A stretch of DNA of 64,000 nucleotides from Spirochaetales bacterium. Its GTDB lineage: Bacteria > Spirochaetota > Leptospiria > Leptospirales > Leptonemataceae. The DNA is taken from NCBI GenBank assembly GCA_015075425.1, contig JABTUL010000001.1, positions 2,392,362 to 2,456,361 on the forward strand, given 5' to 3'. A program made the translations under genes and the position numbers. Under the pieces are notes generated by a model. That model was not told the DNA's origin. It worked only from the letters and a program-made list of their open reading frames with translations, and ran no database searches. Position 1 is the stretch's first letter, and each line of letters starts with the position of its first letter. This document shows, in pieces, positions 16,993 to 26,113 of the stretch.

Positions 16993-17793
16993 ATGCGCCG
17001 TACCGTTTCAGTGTTAATCCTATTGTGGCTATTCGGCTGCAGACCTCCTGCAGCACCAATCGCGACATTTGAAACCCTGTTTCTGCCTGAACATTATGCC
17101 GGTAAAGCGAACGACCCAGAGCTCGGGAAAAGACATTATCAGGAATTTCTCGAACTCAAGGATAGAAACCCCAAGGCCGCGAAGGACAAGCTCATCGCGG
17201 CTATTCGGCATCTTCCTGAAGGCTCGTATTACTATGCCCTTGGTTCTTTATTGTGGCTTGACTCACCAGATTTTGCCCAAAAGGCCCTTCGGATAGCTTT
17301 TGACAAAGGTGGGGCAGAGGCACACTTGGCTGCGTACAACCTTGCCTGCCTTTATAGCTTAGAAGAAAAATATGAAGAGTCAGAATTTTTCCTCCAGAAA
17401 GCCATTGAGCAGGGATACCTGAATTACAGGCATGTTCACAGCGATCCAGATCTGGCGGCACTCCGTAGAGTATCCAAACTTTTCAAAGTTTCCGGTATTC
17501 GCTATTCACAGGCGGGCGGCGGTGATCAGATTAATCGGTATTTTTGCCCAGACGGGAAGTATGTAGAACACCGAGCGGAAGGTATTTCTTGCGTCAAAAA
17601 CGTGATCAAGATTTCGTCCTACGTTCAAGAGGACGGAAGTTTCTACATATTGAACGGGGAAGAAAGAAAGAGATTCGAACCTCTGGAAGTCTTATCCAGT
17701 CCAATAACCATAAATACGATTCATAGCATAAAGAGTGAATGCGAGCGCTATGATCGCCCGGAAATCTTCATGGCTGGTCCCGATTGTCCATGA
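16993..17793 (+). CDS. TPR-like lipoprotein, intact copy
   Basis: 266 residues from ATG 16993, chosen because GAGG lies five bases upstream; ATG 16978 would add five residues. A lipoprotein signal (MRRTVSVLILLWLFGC) predicts lipidation at cysteine 16. The middle carries repeats like tetratricopeptide units (AAKDKLIAAIRHLPEGSYYY, YEESEFFLQKAIEQGYLNYR) that usually bind partner proteins. The C-terminus has FCPDGKYVEHRAEGISC and is unassigned. The frameshifted duplicate is at 3799. Confidence 0.78.
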   Translation: MRRTVSVLILLWLFGCRPPAAPIATFETLFLPEHYAGKANDPELGKRHYQEFLELKDRNPKAAKDKLIAAIRHLPEGSYYYALGSLLWLDSPDFAQKALRIAFDKGGAEAHLAAYNLACLYSLEEKYEESEFFLQKAIEQGYLNYRHVHSDPDLAALRRVSKLFKVSGIRYSQAGGGDQINRYFCPDGKYVEHRAEGISCVKNVIKISSYVQEDGSFYILNGEERKRFEPLEVLSSPITINTIHSIKSECERYDRPEIFMAGPDCP

Positions 17794-17821
17794 TTTCTGA
17801 GCAAATGTGTCAACGGCGGAG

Positions 17822-18050
17822 AACTTTGCGGCTTAGCGCTCACTCCCTTCGCTTTCCGCTCCGTTCGTTCGGCCCTGGTCTTCTCCCCGCCACCATTCCG
17901 GGAAAAGAGGTTGCAGAAGCCTTGAGAATAGCCGGAATGGTGGCGGGTCGTGCGGATGCGCGCCCGGTTTGGTGGATGCGTATGGCGAGCACCGCACCAG
18001 ACTGCGGGCAAATTGGGCCTGGCGGCCCAACTTCGCTAAGCCGCGTCGTT
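17822..18050 (+). repeat. attC site 18, family A
   Basis: R'' GGAGAAC, R' GTTTAGC. The complete counterpart of site 5. Confidence 0.92.
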
Positions 18051-18178
18051 TAGCGCCATGTGGACCTGATTCCAAAGGACCATCCCGAGTCGCCCATCCT
18101 GGTCTCCCGTTGTGAAAAAGAGATGACAATAAGATCCAAGATGAATACATTTGCATCATTAGGGAGCAATTGTAATCC

Positions 18179-18421
18179 ATGGCTAAGACAATCACTATGC
18201 GAGTCGATGAACGCCTCTACAAGGCAATAAAGCTGGCCGCCTCGGCTCAGAACCGCACTGTCTCAAATTATCTCGAAACCGCAGCTCGCTCGTTTATTCT
18301 TGAAGAACAATTCGTCTCTGATGAAGAAATGTCTGAGATTATCGCACACCCTCATTTTGACCGTAACTTTAAGAATGCTCTAGCGGATGTAAAGAAGGGA
18401 CACTTCGAGTTTGTCCGCTAG
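18179..18421 (+). CDS. CopG/RelB-like antitoxin
   Basis: 80 residues. The N-terminus MAKTITMRVDERLYKAIKLA, followed by NRTVSNYLETA, is a ribbon-helix-helix DNA-binding domain. The C-terminus (ALADVKKGHFEFVR) should contact the toxin. Its end overlaps the toxin start by 11 bases. Confidence 0.8.
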   Translation: MAKTITMRVDERLYKAIKLAASAQNRTVSNYLETAARSFILEEQFVSDEEMSEIIAHPHFDRNFKNALADVKKGHFEFVR

Positions 18422-18695
18422 TTTCCGGCTGGCGGAAACCGCCACCTACCGCAAATCCCTCGATAAGCTGAAGAATCTGAGCCTGGAACAGAGAATCCGG
18501 GAAATTGTCTATCCAGAGATTGTGAAATCGCCGCTGGCAGGTCCGAACATCAAGAAGTTGAAAGGCCAGTATGATCTCCTGTATCGCTTTCGAATCGGGG
18601 ACTACAGAATCTTTTATCTTGTCGATACGACCGCCAAAATTATCTTCCTGACGGAAATACACCACCGGAAGGACGCGTATAAGAGGAAAAAATGA
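18411..18695 (+). CDS. RelE-family toxin
   Basis: 94 residues with RelE/ParE features: FRLAETATYRKSLDKL, then NIKKLKGQYDLLYRFRIGDY, RIFYLVD and the terminal IFLTEIHHRKDAY. Expected to cleave mRNA on the ribosome. TTG 18411 places the start inside the antitoxin gene, giving translational coupling. Confidence 0.87.
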   Translation: MSASFRLAETATYRKSLDKLKNLSLEQRIREIVYPEIVKSPLAGPNIKKLKGQYDLLYRFRIGDYRIFYLVDTTAKIIFLTEIHHRKDAYKRKK

Positions 18696-18746
18696 TGGAC
18701 GCTCGCCTTCCGTGGCTCGCTCGGAGTCGCGGTCCACACAGCGCTA

Positions 18747-18975
18747 AACTTTGCGGCTTAGCGCTCACTCCCTGCGCTGTGCGCTCCGGTCGCTCGGCCC
18801 TGGTCTTCGCCCCGCCACCATTCCGGGAAAAGAGGTTGCAGAAGCTTTGAGGAAAGCCGGAATGGTGACGGGTCGTGCGGATGCGCGCCCGGTTTGGTCT
18901 ATGCGTATGGCACGCACCGCACCAGACTGCGGGCAAATTGGGCCTCACGGCCCAACTTCGCTAAGCCGCGTCGTT
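18747..18975 (+). repeat. attC site 19, family A
   Basis: R'' GCTAAAC, R' GTTAATT. Confidence 0.92.
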
Positions 18976-19083
18976 AATTGCAATGGGCGTGTGTAGTAGC
19001 TTTACTAAGGTTGTTAGTATTGCCTTTGAGTTCTCCCATTTTTATGCTTTGCAGCATTCTGATCATCAGAGTCGATTCCCAAA

Positions 19084-19506
19084 ATGAATCTGAATTGGCG
19101 TTTCTCAGACGCAGGAGATCTTGAACTTCTCGTAAAATGGAATAAGCAGTTGATCGAAGACGAGCAGCATCGCAACCGAATGACATTGTCTGAATTGAAG
19201 GGGCGCATGAGGTCGTGGCTCATAGAAGAATACCAAGCGGTAATCTTCTCATTCTCCGCCCCGGTTGCCTATGCCCTGTACAAGAATACAACAGATGGAA
19301 TATACCTGCGTCAGTTCTTTGTGGATCGCAATCATCGTAGACAATCCATTGGCAGCACAGCAATAGGAATTCTTCGGAATACGATTTGGCCTGCGGATGT
19401 TCGACTTATGGTAGACGTCTTATGCAAAAATAGAGAGGGAATTGATTTCTGGAAAGCGGTTGGCTATTCTGAGTATTGTTTGACGCTCGAAATTGCCCCG
19501 CAATAG
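19084..19506 (+). CDS. GNAT-family N-acetyltransferase
   Basis: 140 residues. The acetyl-CoA binding motif A is seen as LRQFFVDRNHRRQSIGSTAI, with the R/Q-x-x-G/S-x-G-like pyrophosphate loop slightly degenerate. The C-terminal VDVLCKNREGIDFWKAVGYS is the usual motif B region. Substrate unknown: cassette GNATs include antibiotic acetyltransferases, but nothing here identifies one. ATG 19084 is preceded only weakly by a purine tract. Confidence 0.8.
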   Translation: MNLNWRFSDAGDLELLVKWNKQLIEDEQHRNRMTLSELKGRMRSWLIEEYQAVIFSFSAPVAYALYKNTTDGIYLRQFFVDRNHRRQSIGSTAIGILRNTIWPADVRLMVDVLCKNREGIDFWKAVGYSEYCLTLEIAPQ

Positions 19507-19542
19507 ATTCTCGTTGGCGGGGGAAGCCCGCCCACTGCAATT

Positions 19543-19771
19543 AACTTTGCGGCTTAGCGCTCACTCCCTTCGCTGTGCGCTCCGGTCGTTCGGCCCTGGT
19601 CTTCTCCCCGCCACCATTCCGGGAAAAGGGGTTGCAGAAGCTTTGAGGCAAGCCGGAATGGTGGCGGGTCGTGCGGATGCGCGCCCGGTTTGGTGGATGC
19701 GTATGGCGCGCACCGCACCAGACTGCGGGCAAATTGGGCCTCACGGCCCAACTTCGCTAAGCCGCGTCGTT
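19543..19771 (+). repeat. attC site 20, family A
   Basis: R'' AATTAAC, R' GTTATGC. Confidence 0.92.
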
Positions 19772-19794
19772 ATGCGTCATTTGCGGGCAACTGG

Positions 19795-20384
19795 ATGATC
19801 TTATTGCAAACCTCTTTGATTTTGCGAGCATCTTTTGGAAACTCTAACCGCTTACTGTCACAAGTGCAGCAGACGGTAGAAAGTGCATCTGCGTCCTTCA
19901 CTCACGAACCTGACAGAAGTGGAGCTCCAACCGTAGAATTCACCTTCTTTGCCTATCCGTTGATAGGGCTTCGCAACTTAATTCACGGTAGTTTACAACC
20001 ACTCCCCCAAGACCGTATCTTATTAAGAATGAAAGCATCGCTCATGGAGCATTTACAAGCTTACCTTTCCGTCACTTTGATGGCACTCTGCAGTGGTATT
20101 GCAATTGCCCTTGAGGATCGGGGGCCTTGATTGGAATCCTGCCGCCCGCCCTTTTCCTTCTTTACTCTGTCGCATTATTCCGCTGGCGTGCTTCGAAACT
20201 GCTGCAGATCTTCCAGCAACAGCTCGCACTGATTGCTTCCGGACGTCTGGAAGGTTCCGGCGGAACCGCAGTCACCATGCAGCGCAGCGTCCATAAATCT
20301 GAGATGCACGAGAACTTTTTCCTTACCGGCATCATGCTTGCCATTTCTTTGATCATCTTGATTTCATGGATAGTGACCGAATGA
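19795..20384 (+). pseudogene. Membrane protein of unknown function, apparent -1 frameshift
   Basis: The frame from ATG 19795 is open to TGA 20130. A second frame from 20127 continues to 20384 with matching character. One extra G in the GGGGG run at 20120-20124 would join them (… IALEDRGALIGILPPALFLL …) into a protein of about 196 residues with three membrane helices, near 95-110, 113-130 and at the C-terminal end. Either a real frameshift or a homopolymer error. No family recognised. Confidence 0.6.
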
Positions 20385-20421
20385 TGCAAGGTTCCGGTGC
20401 AAACCCCGCAAACGAACGCAT

Positions 20422-20648
20422 AACTTTGCGGCTTAGCGCTCACTCCCTCCGCCTGCGCTCCGGTCGCTCGGCCCTGGTCTTCTCCCCGCCACCATTCCGG
20501 GAAAAGGGGTTGCAGAAGCCTTGAGGAAAGCCGGAATGGTGACAGGTCGTGCGGATGCGCGCCCGGTTCGGTCTATGCGTATGGCGCGCACCGCACCAGA
20601 CTGCGGGCAAATTGGCCTGGCGGCCCAACTTCGCTAAGCCGCGTCGTT
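20422..20648 (+). repeat. attC site 21, family A
   Basis: R'' GCATAAC, R' GTTCTCC. Confidence 0.92.
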
Positions 20649-20677
20649 CTCCGCCATAACCACCCGCTTTTATTTTC

Positions 20678-20708
20678 TTGACCCGTAGTCACAATGTAGA
20701 TACATTGT
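20678..20708 (+). promoter_or_regulatory. Predicted promoter and operator of the AbrB/Doc module
   Basis: -35 TTGACC (20678-20683), 17-base spacer, -10 TACATT (20701-20706). An 18-base palindrome, ACAATGTA-GA-TACATTGT (20691-20708), covers the -10 box, as expected for an autorepressed TA operon. The ATG is only 4 bases further, so the transcript would be nearly leaderless. Confidence 0.6.
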
Positions 20709-20711
20709 ATC

Positions 20712-20936
20712 ATGCAGAAAAAGCTGGTGAAGCATGGTAACAGTGCAGCGCTTGTTCTTGACAAACCCATTCTGGAATTGCTCCACATTGACATGGAAAC
20801 TCCGCTTGAGTTGCGCACGGATGGCCATAGTTTGACTATCACCCCTGTGCAAACCGAGAGAGAGCTTGCTGTCAGAAAGGCGATACGCAAGGTAACTCGG
20901 AACCACGGCAAGACATTGAAGAAATTGGCGCAGTGA
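20712..20936 (+). CDS. AbrB/MazE-like antitoxin of a Doc toxin
   Basis: 74 residues with an AbrB-type N-terminus (KKLVKHGNSAALVLDKPILE) and a basic C-terminal helix. It should bind the palindrome upstream and neutralise the Doc protein encoded next. The pairing of an AbrB-type antitoxin with Doc is a known variant of the Phd/Doc system. Its stop overlaps the toxin start by four bases (GTGA). Confidence 0.82.
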   Translation: MQKKLVKHGNSAALVLDKPILELLHIDMETPLELRTDGHSLTITPVQTERELAVRKAIRKVTRNHGKTLKKLAQ

Positions 20937-21319
20937 TCGAACCAATCTTCCTCACGGTCGATGAACTCCTTTTAATTCACAAAATACAAATCGAAGAATT
21001 CGGAGGAGTTCATGGATTACGCGATTCGGCATTACTGGAATCGGCCATGATGCAGCCCATGGCCACAATTGATGGCATCTACCTTCATCCGAGTCTTTTC
21101 GATCAGGCAGCCGCCTATGTCTTTCACCTCTGCCAGAATCATCCCTTTCTGGACGGAAATAAGCGGGCCGCTCTAGCCGGCGGCCTGGTCTTTCTGGAAA
21201 TCAATGGCATCGAAATTTTGGACCCAAGCGGGTCCTTGTATGAGATGGTCATGAAAGTCGCACGGGGGGTTTACGGGAAGAAAGAAACTGCCGAGATCCT
21301 CCGGGGTCTGTCTCGCTAG
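20933..21319 (+). CDS. doc: Doc-type (Fic fold) toxin
   Basis: 128 residues with the Fic/Doc active-site motif HPFLDGNKRAAL at residues 70-81 (H70, D74, N76, K77, R78). Doc enzymes inactivate elongation factor Tu by phosphorylation. The upstream FGGVHGLRDSALLESAM block is also typical of death-on-curing proteins. Starts GTG 20933. Confidence 0.92.
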   Translation: MIEPIFLTVDELLLIHKIQIEEFGGVHGLRDSALLESAMMQPMATIDGIYLHPSLFDQAAAYVFHLCQNHPFLDGNKRAALAGGLVFLEINGIEILDPSGSLYEMVMKVARGVYGKKETAEILRGLSR

Positions 21320-21339
21320 CCTATGTGGTTACGGCGGAG

Positions 21340-21567
21340 AACTTTGCGGCTTAGCGCTCACTCCCTGCGCGATGCGCTCCGGTCGTTCGGCCCTGGTCTT
21401 CTCCCCGCCACCATTCCGGAAAAGGGGTTGCAAAAGCTCTCAGGAAAGCCGGAATGGTGGCGGGTCGTGCGGATGCGCGCCCGGGTTGGTGTATGCGTAT
21501 GGCGCGCACCGCACCAGACTGCGGGCAAATTGCGGCTGGCGCCGCAACTTCGCTAAGCCGCGTCGTT
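21340..21567 (+). repeat. attC site 22, family A, with compensated hairpin
   Basis: R'' GGAGAAC, R' GTTAAGC. The terminal hairpin is TTGCGGC/GCCGCAA instead of TTGGGCC/GGCCCAA: both arms changed so pairing is kept. Shared with sites 42 and 55. Confidence 0.92.
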
Positions 21568-21708
21568 AAGCGAACATGCGCCGCGGATCTCGGACAAAAT
21601 CATTCAGCATCCGCTGAACGTGACATATTGCATCGTGCGTGTCATTAGCTGACTGAAGGGTTAGATAAATTGTTTGCCAGAGCCGTTCGGCTGCGCTGAA
21701 TAGGAACG

Positions 21709-22035
21709 GTGGCCTCAGTTCTTGCCCATATTCGGGAAGCGTTTAATTCTGGCCGCTCTCTCTATTCCAAACATGCACGGGAGGAGATGACTGCAGAGGA
21801 ATTTGGCCGCATTCTGGACCGGGAGGTAGAAGAAGCCCTGAATAATTGTGAAATTTTGAAGGAATACCCGGGGGACAAACCTTATCCCAGTATGCTGATT
21901 CTTGGCTTTACAGCTCTGGGGCGACCGTTACATATCGTTGTGGCGTACCGGATAGAGGAAGGAATTTTCATTCTGGTAACAGTGTATGAGCCTGATCCGA
22001 AAAAATGGGACAATTATCGGATCCGGAAGGAGTAA
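21709..22035 (+). CDS. DUF4258 protein, putative RelE-like toxin
   Basis: 108 residues. The run YSKHAREEM ... EVEEALNNCEIL ... YPSMLILGFTALGRPLHIVV ... VTVYEPDPKKWD is the DUF4258 pattern, a RelE-like fold. It is followed by a YgiT-type zinc-finger gene three bases later, the usual partner. Starts GTG 21709. Toxicity is inferred from pairing, not known. Confidence 0.82.
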   Translation: MASVLAHIREAFNSGRSLYSKHAREEMTAEEFGRILDREVEEALNNCEILKEYPGDKPYPSMLILGFTALGRPLHIVVAYRIEEGIFILVTVYEPDPKKWDNYRIRKE

Positions 22036-22038
22036 AGT

Positions 22039-22290
22039 ATGAAGTGCGTGGTCTGCAACGGAGAGGATTTGAACAAAAGAGTCGTTGATGAAGAGATTCG
22101 TAGCGGTCCTGACGTTATCATTGTGCCCATTCAGGTCGTTGCATGCGCTTCCTGCGGAGAAAGATACTATAGCCGGGAAAATATACAATACTTGGAAAAG
22201 GTCCGGGATTCGATTCCTGCCGAAGCAAAGGATCTTATAGAAATTGGCAGAGTATTCAAATATGAGAAGGATACGGCGCACGTCGCTTAA
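22039..22290 (+). CDS. YgiT-type zinc finger protein, putative antitoxin
   Basis: 83 residues: CVVC at the N-terminus and CASC after 35 residues form a zinc knuckle like the N-terminal half of the MqsA antitoxin. It lacks MqsA's C-terminal helix-turn-helix. Ends in the R'' box of the cassette. Confidence 0.82.
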   Translation: MKCVVCNGEDLNKRVVDEEIRSGPDVIIVPIQVVACASCGERYYSRENIQYLEKVRDSIPAEAKDLIEIGRVFKYEKDTAHVA

Positions 22291-22517
22291 CTTTGCGGCT
22301 TAGCGCTCACTCCCTTCGCTGTGCGCTCCGGTCGTTCGGCCCTGGTCTTCTCCCCGCCACCATTCCGGGAAAAGGGGTTGCAGAAGCTTTGAGGAAAGCC
22401 GGAATGGTGGCGGGTCGTGCGGATGCGCGCCCGGTCTGGTGGATGCGTATGGCGCGCACCGCACCAGACTGCGGGCAAATTGGGCCTGAAGGCCCAACTT
22501 CGCTAAGCCGCGTCGTT
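22289..22517 (+). repeat. attC site 23, family A
   Basis: R'' GCTTAAC, R' GTTCTCC. Confidence 0.92.
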
Positions 22518-22578
22518 CTCCGCCATTGACCCGGATTCAATGGTTTTCCCGTGATCCATCGGGCCAGCGTAATCATGC

Positions 22579-22607
22579 TTGACATCATTAATGCCGTCCA
22601 TTAGTAT
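22579..22607 (+). promoter_or_regulatory. Predicted promoter of higBA copy 1
   Basis: TTGACA (22579-22584), 17-base spacer, TAGTAT (22602-22607). The toxin GTG lies 5 bases downstream of the -10 box, so the message should be leaderless. The same sequence is at 48588-48616. Confidence 0.65.
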
Positions 22608-22612
22608 TCATC

Positions 22613-22894
22613 GTGATTAAGAGCTTCAGGTCGAAAGACGCTGAAATGATCTGGCAGGGGGAATGGGCGAAGCGCTTCCCCCCACAGATCCAGGAAATCG
22701 CACGCCGGAAGCTCCGAATGCTGAATAATGCTCAGACCCTCACTGACCTCAGGATTCCTCCATCGAACCGATTGGAGGCATTGCGCGGTGACCGGAAGGG
22801 CCAGCACAGCATCCGTATCAATGACCAATGGCGAATCTGCTTCCGATGGGTCGGGACGGATTCCCATGACGTCGAAATCACTGACTATCATTGA
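22613..22894 (+). CDS. higB: HigB-family toxin, copy 1
   Basis: 93 residues matching HigB mRNA interferases: IKSFRSKDAEMIWQGEWAKR, then RLEALRGDRKGQHSIRINDQ, WRICFRW and the closing VEITDYH. Starts GTG 22613. The toxin gene precedes the antitoxin, as in classical higBA. The cassette copy at 48622 is identical. Confidence 0.92.
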   Translation: MIKSFRSKDAEMIWQGEWAKRFPPQIQEIARRKLRMLNNAQTLTDLRIPPSNRLEALRGDRKGQHSIRINDQWRICFRWVGTDSHDVEITDYH

Positions 22895-22906
22895 AAGGTG
22901 GAGCCT

Positions 22907-23212
22907 ATGAAGCGCATTCGGAACATTCATCCAGGAGAAATTCTATCAGAGGAGTTTCTAACGCCCATGGGTATTTCAGCCTACAGGCTTGCCAAAGAGA
23001 CCGGAATGCCTCAAACGCGCATTGGCGATATTATTCACGGAAAAAGGAGTATCTCGGCCGATACCGCACTACGGTTGGCACGCTTTTTTGGGGTATCCCC
23101 GCAATTCTGGCTTGGCCTCCAGAATGATTATGATCTTGAAGAGCAGAAGAAGAATCTTCGTAATGATCTCGAGAGAATGTCAACCTACGAACAGTTCATG
23201 GTCGCTCAATGA
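22907..23212 (+). CDS. higA: HigA-family antitoxin, copy 1
   Basis: 101 residues with the HigA signature: RNIHPGEILSEEFLTPMGIS and an XRE helix-turn-helix (AYRLAKETGMPQTRIGDIIH). It continues GKRSISADTALRLARFFG, VSPQFWLGLQNDYDLE. Binds its own promoter and HigB. ATG 22907 is used because AAAGGTGG lies 7 bases before it. Confidence 0.93.
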   Translation: MKRIRNIHPGEILSEEFLTPMGISAYRLAKETGMPQTRIGDIIHGKRSISADTALRLARFFGVSPQFWLGLQNDYDLEEQKKNLRNDLERMSTYEQFMVAQ

Positions 23213-23249
23213 TTGAGAAAGGATCTATTCGCGCGGGTCAACAGCGGAG

Positions 23250-23478
23250 AACTTTGCGGCTTAGCGCTCACTCCCTCCACTTTGCGCTCCGGTCGCTCGG
23301 CCCTGGTCTTCTCCCCGCCACCATTCCGGAAAAAGGGGTTGCAGAAGCTTTGAGAGAAGCCAGAATGGTGTCGGGTCGTGCGGCTGCGCGCCCGGTTTGG
23401 TGTATGCGTCTGGCGCGCACCGCACCAGACTGCGGGCAAATTGGGCCCGGCGGCCCAACTTCGCTAAGCCGCGGCGTT
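23250..23478 (+). repeat. attC site 24, family A
   Basis: R'' GGAGAAC, R' GTTAGTC. Spacer GGCGTT as in sites 7 and 8. Confidence 0.92.
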
Positions 23479-23535
23479 AGTCGACATGGGGCCGCTTGTG
23501 CAGGTGATCATCGGAACGGTCATGATGATTGCTCC

Positions 23536-24168
23536 ATGCAAAGGCCTCCCGTGCAATCGATACCAGACCGCCAGGATTTTTTTTTGCTTGCTGCTCTACC
23601 CATTGCACTGTTTGAGAGCTTTCCAGCTATGAATTATGTCCGGTATCTTGATCGGAAGTGGGCAGCCATTGAAGCGGATTTTGCTCGCCATCCTGGAATT
23701 TAGATCTCGACAGATCCACAGCAATTAGCTTACTATCATGCTGGGAAGGAAATCTTTCGGCTAGATAAACGGGGCATCTGCGCCGCCGAGTGGAATATAG
23801 CCTATCTTGACATCTCCCAAATGGAGGATTCATTTGATTTATCCGCACTCCTGCGCGCTCAGTCAGTAGAACACATTGCCGCCCTCCTTACAATAGATTG
23901 GTCTACACTGCGGTTTTTTCCCCATGACGGTGTAGGTACGGTCGAAATTCGCATTCCCACGGTCGTTGCTTTATCTCTGCATTCTTTGATCCGTAGGATG
24001 TTAGCCCTGCAGGAGGCGATTCGGCACCAGCCAAAAGTTCCGTCCTTGAGCAAGGGATGCCGATGTCCGACCTGTGAGACTTTCAAGATCTGTAACTCAA
24101 AGAATCGTTGCAGAAATTGCTATGATACTCTGGAAAATGGCCCCACATCGACTAACTTTGCGGCTTAG
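23536..24168 (+). pseudogene. Zinc-cluster protein of unknown function, apparently frameshifted
   Basis: Two open frames cover this cassette. One from ATG 23536 (…NYVRYLDRKWAAIEADFARH…) stops at 23703. The next is open from 23704 without a start codon, passes ATG 23821 and ends inside attC at 24168. Joined by one indel they would give about 200 residues ending in a cysteine cluster (CRCPTC ... CNSKNRCRNC), probably zinc-binding. A run of nine T at about 23577 is a likely error site. If not joined, 23821-24168 (115 aa) is the usable gene. Confidence 0.5.
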
Positions 24169-24382
24169 CGCTCACTCCCTCCGCTATGCGCTCCGGTCGT
24201 TCGGCCCTGGTCTTCTCCCCGCCACCATTCCGGGAAAAGAGGTTGCAGAAGCCTTGAGGAAAGCCGGAATGGTGACGGGTCGTGCGGATGCGCGCCCGGT
24301 TTGGTCTGTGCGCATGGCGCGCACCGCACCAGACTGCGGGCAAATTGGGCCTGACGGCCCAACTTCGCTAAGCCGCGTCGTT
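24154..24382 (+). repeat. attC site 25, family A
   Basis: R'' GACTAAC, R' GTTATCT. Confidence 0.92.
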
Positions 24383-24505
24383 ATCTGCCATTGCCGCGAT
24401 ACTTTTGGACCACTTCTTACAACTCCCGGACGCCGTGTAGCATGCTCAAATTCATTGACAGACCGATTGTAGTCACTTTTATGACTACAGCTTGGCTCGA
24501 AACTG

Positions 24506-24802
24506 ATGCAATTTTCTCCGGAAGCTGTCCGACTTTTCGAAGCCTCTGTGCCAAAGCAATTCCGGTCCCTGATATTGAAGGCCGCGCTTGGAAAACTGGC
24601 GACGGAACCGAACAAACCCGGAAAATCCACGAAACGCCTCTCAGCAGGCCGACCGCCCTATTTTCACGGAAAGGATGTTTGGCAATGCCGGGTCCAAGAG
24701 TGGCGCTTCTTTTATGTTCTTGAAGAAAATCGTATAGTCGTTTTCTTTGTGGGCAGGAAGGGTCGCAAGACTACCGAAGAGATGGTGCAAGAATATGAAT
24801 AA
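24506..24802 (+). CDS. RelE/HigB-like toxin, copy 2
   Basis: 98 residues: FSPEAVRLFEASVPKQFRSL, a basic middle, YFHGKDVWQCRVQEWRFFYV, then LEENRIVVFFVGRKGRKTTE. This fits RelE/HigB-like RNases paired with Phd-type antitoxins. The first codons differ from copy 4: four bases are missing near 24504, so ATG 24506 replaces the TTG start and residues NWDV are lost. Overlaps the antitoxin start by 8 bases. Confidence 0.72.
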   Translation: MQFSPEAVRLFEASVPKQFRSLILKAALGKLATEPNKPGKSTKRLSAGRPPYFHGKDVWQCRVQEWRFFYVLEENRIVVFFVGRKGRKTTEEMVQEYE

Positions 24803-25112
24803 ATCCTCGCGTTCCAGAGTTGTAGGCATTCGGGAGGCCAAGGCCCACCTTTCTGAGTATATCAAGAAGTCCAGAGATGTTCCCATTGTCATCACAAGCC
24901 ATGGCAAACCGGAGGCGGTGCTTTTCAATGTCTCTGATCAAGATCCTGAAGACGTCATCCTCTTCACTTCGCCGGAATTCCAGTCCGCACTGGCCTACCC
25001 GGAATCCAAGCTCATCCGAAGTGCGGAATTGTTGAAGAAATACAATTCTCCGGCGGCCAGACAGAAACCTCCGTCTGCCAAGAGTAAAAAAACTCGCGTC
25101 AACGGCAGATAA
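24795..25112 (+). CDS. Phd/YefM-like antitoxin, copy 2
   Basis: 105 residues. VVGIREAKAHLSEYIKKSRD followed by VPIVITSHGKPEAVLF is the Phd/YefM fold. The lysine-rich C-terminal tail is unusual for this family. ATG 24795 overlaps the toxin stop. The toxin-first order means the antitoxin is made by coupled translation. The stop lies in R''. Confidence 0.85.
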   Translation: MNKSSRSRVVGIREAKAHLSEYIKKSRDVPIVITSHGKPEAVLFNVSDQDPEDVILFTSPEFQSALAYPESKLIRSAELLKKYNSPAARQKPPSAKSKKTRVNGR

Positions 25113-25339
25113 CTTTGCGGCTTAGCGCTCACTCCCTTCGCTATGCGCTCCGGTCGCTCGGCCCTGGTCTTCTCCCCGCCACCATTCCGGGAAAAGGGGT
25201 TGCAGGAGCTTTGAGGAAAGCCGGAATGGTGACGGGTCGTGCGGATGCGCGCCCGGGTTGGTCTATGCGTACGGCGCGCACCGCACCAGACTGCGGGCAA
25301 ATTGGGCTTGGCGGCCCAACTTCGCTAAGCCGCGTCGTT
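25111..25339 (+). repeat. attC site 26, family A
   Basis: R'' AGATAAC, R' GTTATTT. Same as site 57. Confidence 0.92.
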
Positions 25340-25890
25340 ATTTGCAATGCGCCCGAAAGTTATCCGCCGGTCATCCTTGCCCGGCGGGAAGAATTCACTT
25401 TTCTTCGCCGGTAAATTAGGCATTGCAGAGTTTTCTTAGTGAAAATTTCTGACCGGTCAGAATTTTCCCAGCAGTCTTCCTGAAGGAAAGATGCATCGGG
25501 AGGGAGCGAGTTCGGCTTCAGAAAAAATTAGCTGGACACCAGCTTCTAAATGAAAAAAATTTTAGCCGGGAAGCGTAAGACCATATTGCCTTGTTTCGCG
25601 AGGGTTTCTTGTCCGGACCGCTACTTGCCCTCTTCACATATTCCTTTCAGCCTTCCAACGGAAGCAGAATGCTGGAAACTTAAAGATTTTGGGATAAAGT
25701 GTCTCGGCGGAAAGGCAGTAGAGCCATGGAGCATTGTTTCGTGAAGAGTTCTGGTCCGGATAGTTTGGAGAGGATTGCCAAAGATCGTTGGGCTTCTCAA
25801 TGTGGCCTGGCAGGATAGGGTCGGCCAGTGCGTGAAGGGAGCGGCCATCCCGTGTCGCCATCCGTGGACTCCCGCGGGCGCACTGCAAAT
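25338..25890 (+). repeat. N cassette 2, divergent subtype 3
   Basis: Same opening hairpin and same tail as subtype 1, but the central part differs (…AGGCATTGCAGAGTTTTC…; …AAAGATTTTGGGATAAAG…). An almost identical copy is at 54808, together with the TA cassette before it, so the two-cassette block was duplicated. Confidence 0.82.
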
Positions 25891-26086
25891 AACTTACGGA
25901 TTCCTGCTGCGGGCCTCCGCATGAGCTCCGGCTCCTCGGGTCGACGCACTCTACGCGGAACGGCTCACCAGTTCGCCTTTTCCGCTCCGTGCGGATGCGC
26001 GCCAATTTTGGTATATTTTTATGGCGCGCACCGCATCGTGCTTGACCACATTTGCCCTGCGGGCAAACGTCAGGAATCCTAACGTT
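25891..26086 (+). repeat. attC site 27, family B
   Basis: R'' AAATAAC, R' GTTATGC. Starts AACTTACGG, one T longer than most B sites. Confidence 0.92.
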
Positions 26087-26113
26087 ATGCGCAATCCTGC
26101 ATAGGAAAATCCG

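Noticed and set aside
19690..20130. Gene starting inside attC site 20
   Set aside because: The first codons are attC sequence. The likely start is ATG 19795 within the cassette.
23209..23703. A 164-codon gene from higA's end through site 24
   Set aside because: It runs through the entire attC; only the part after 23536 belongs to the next cassette.
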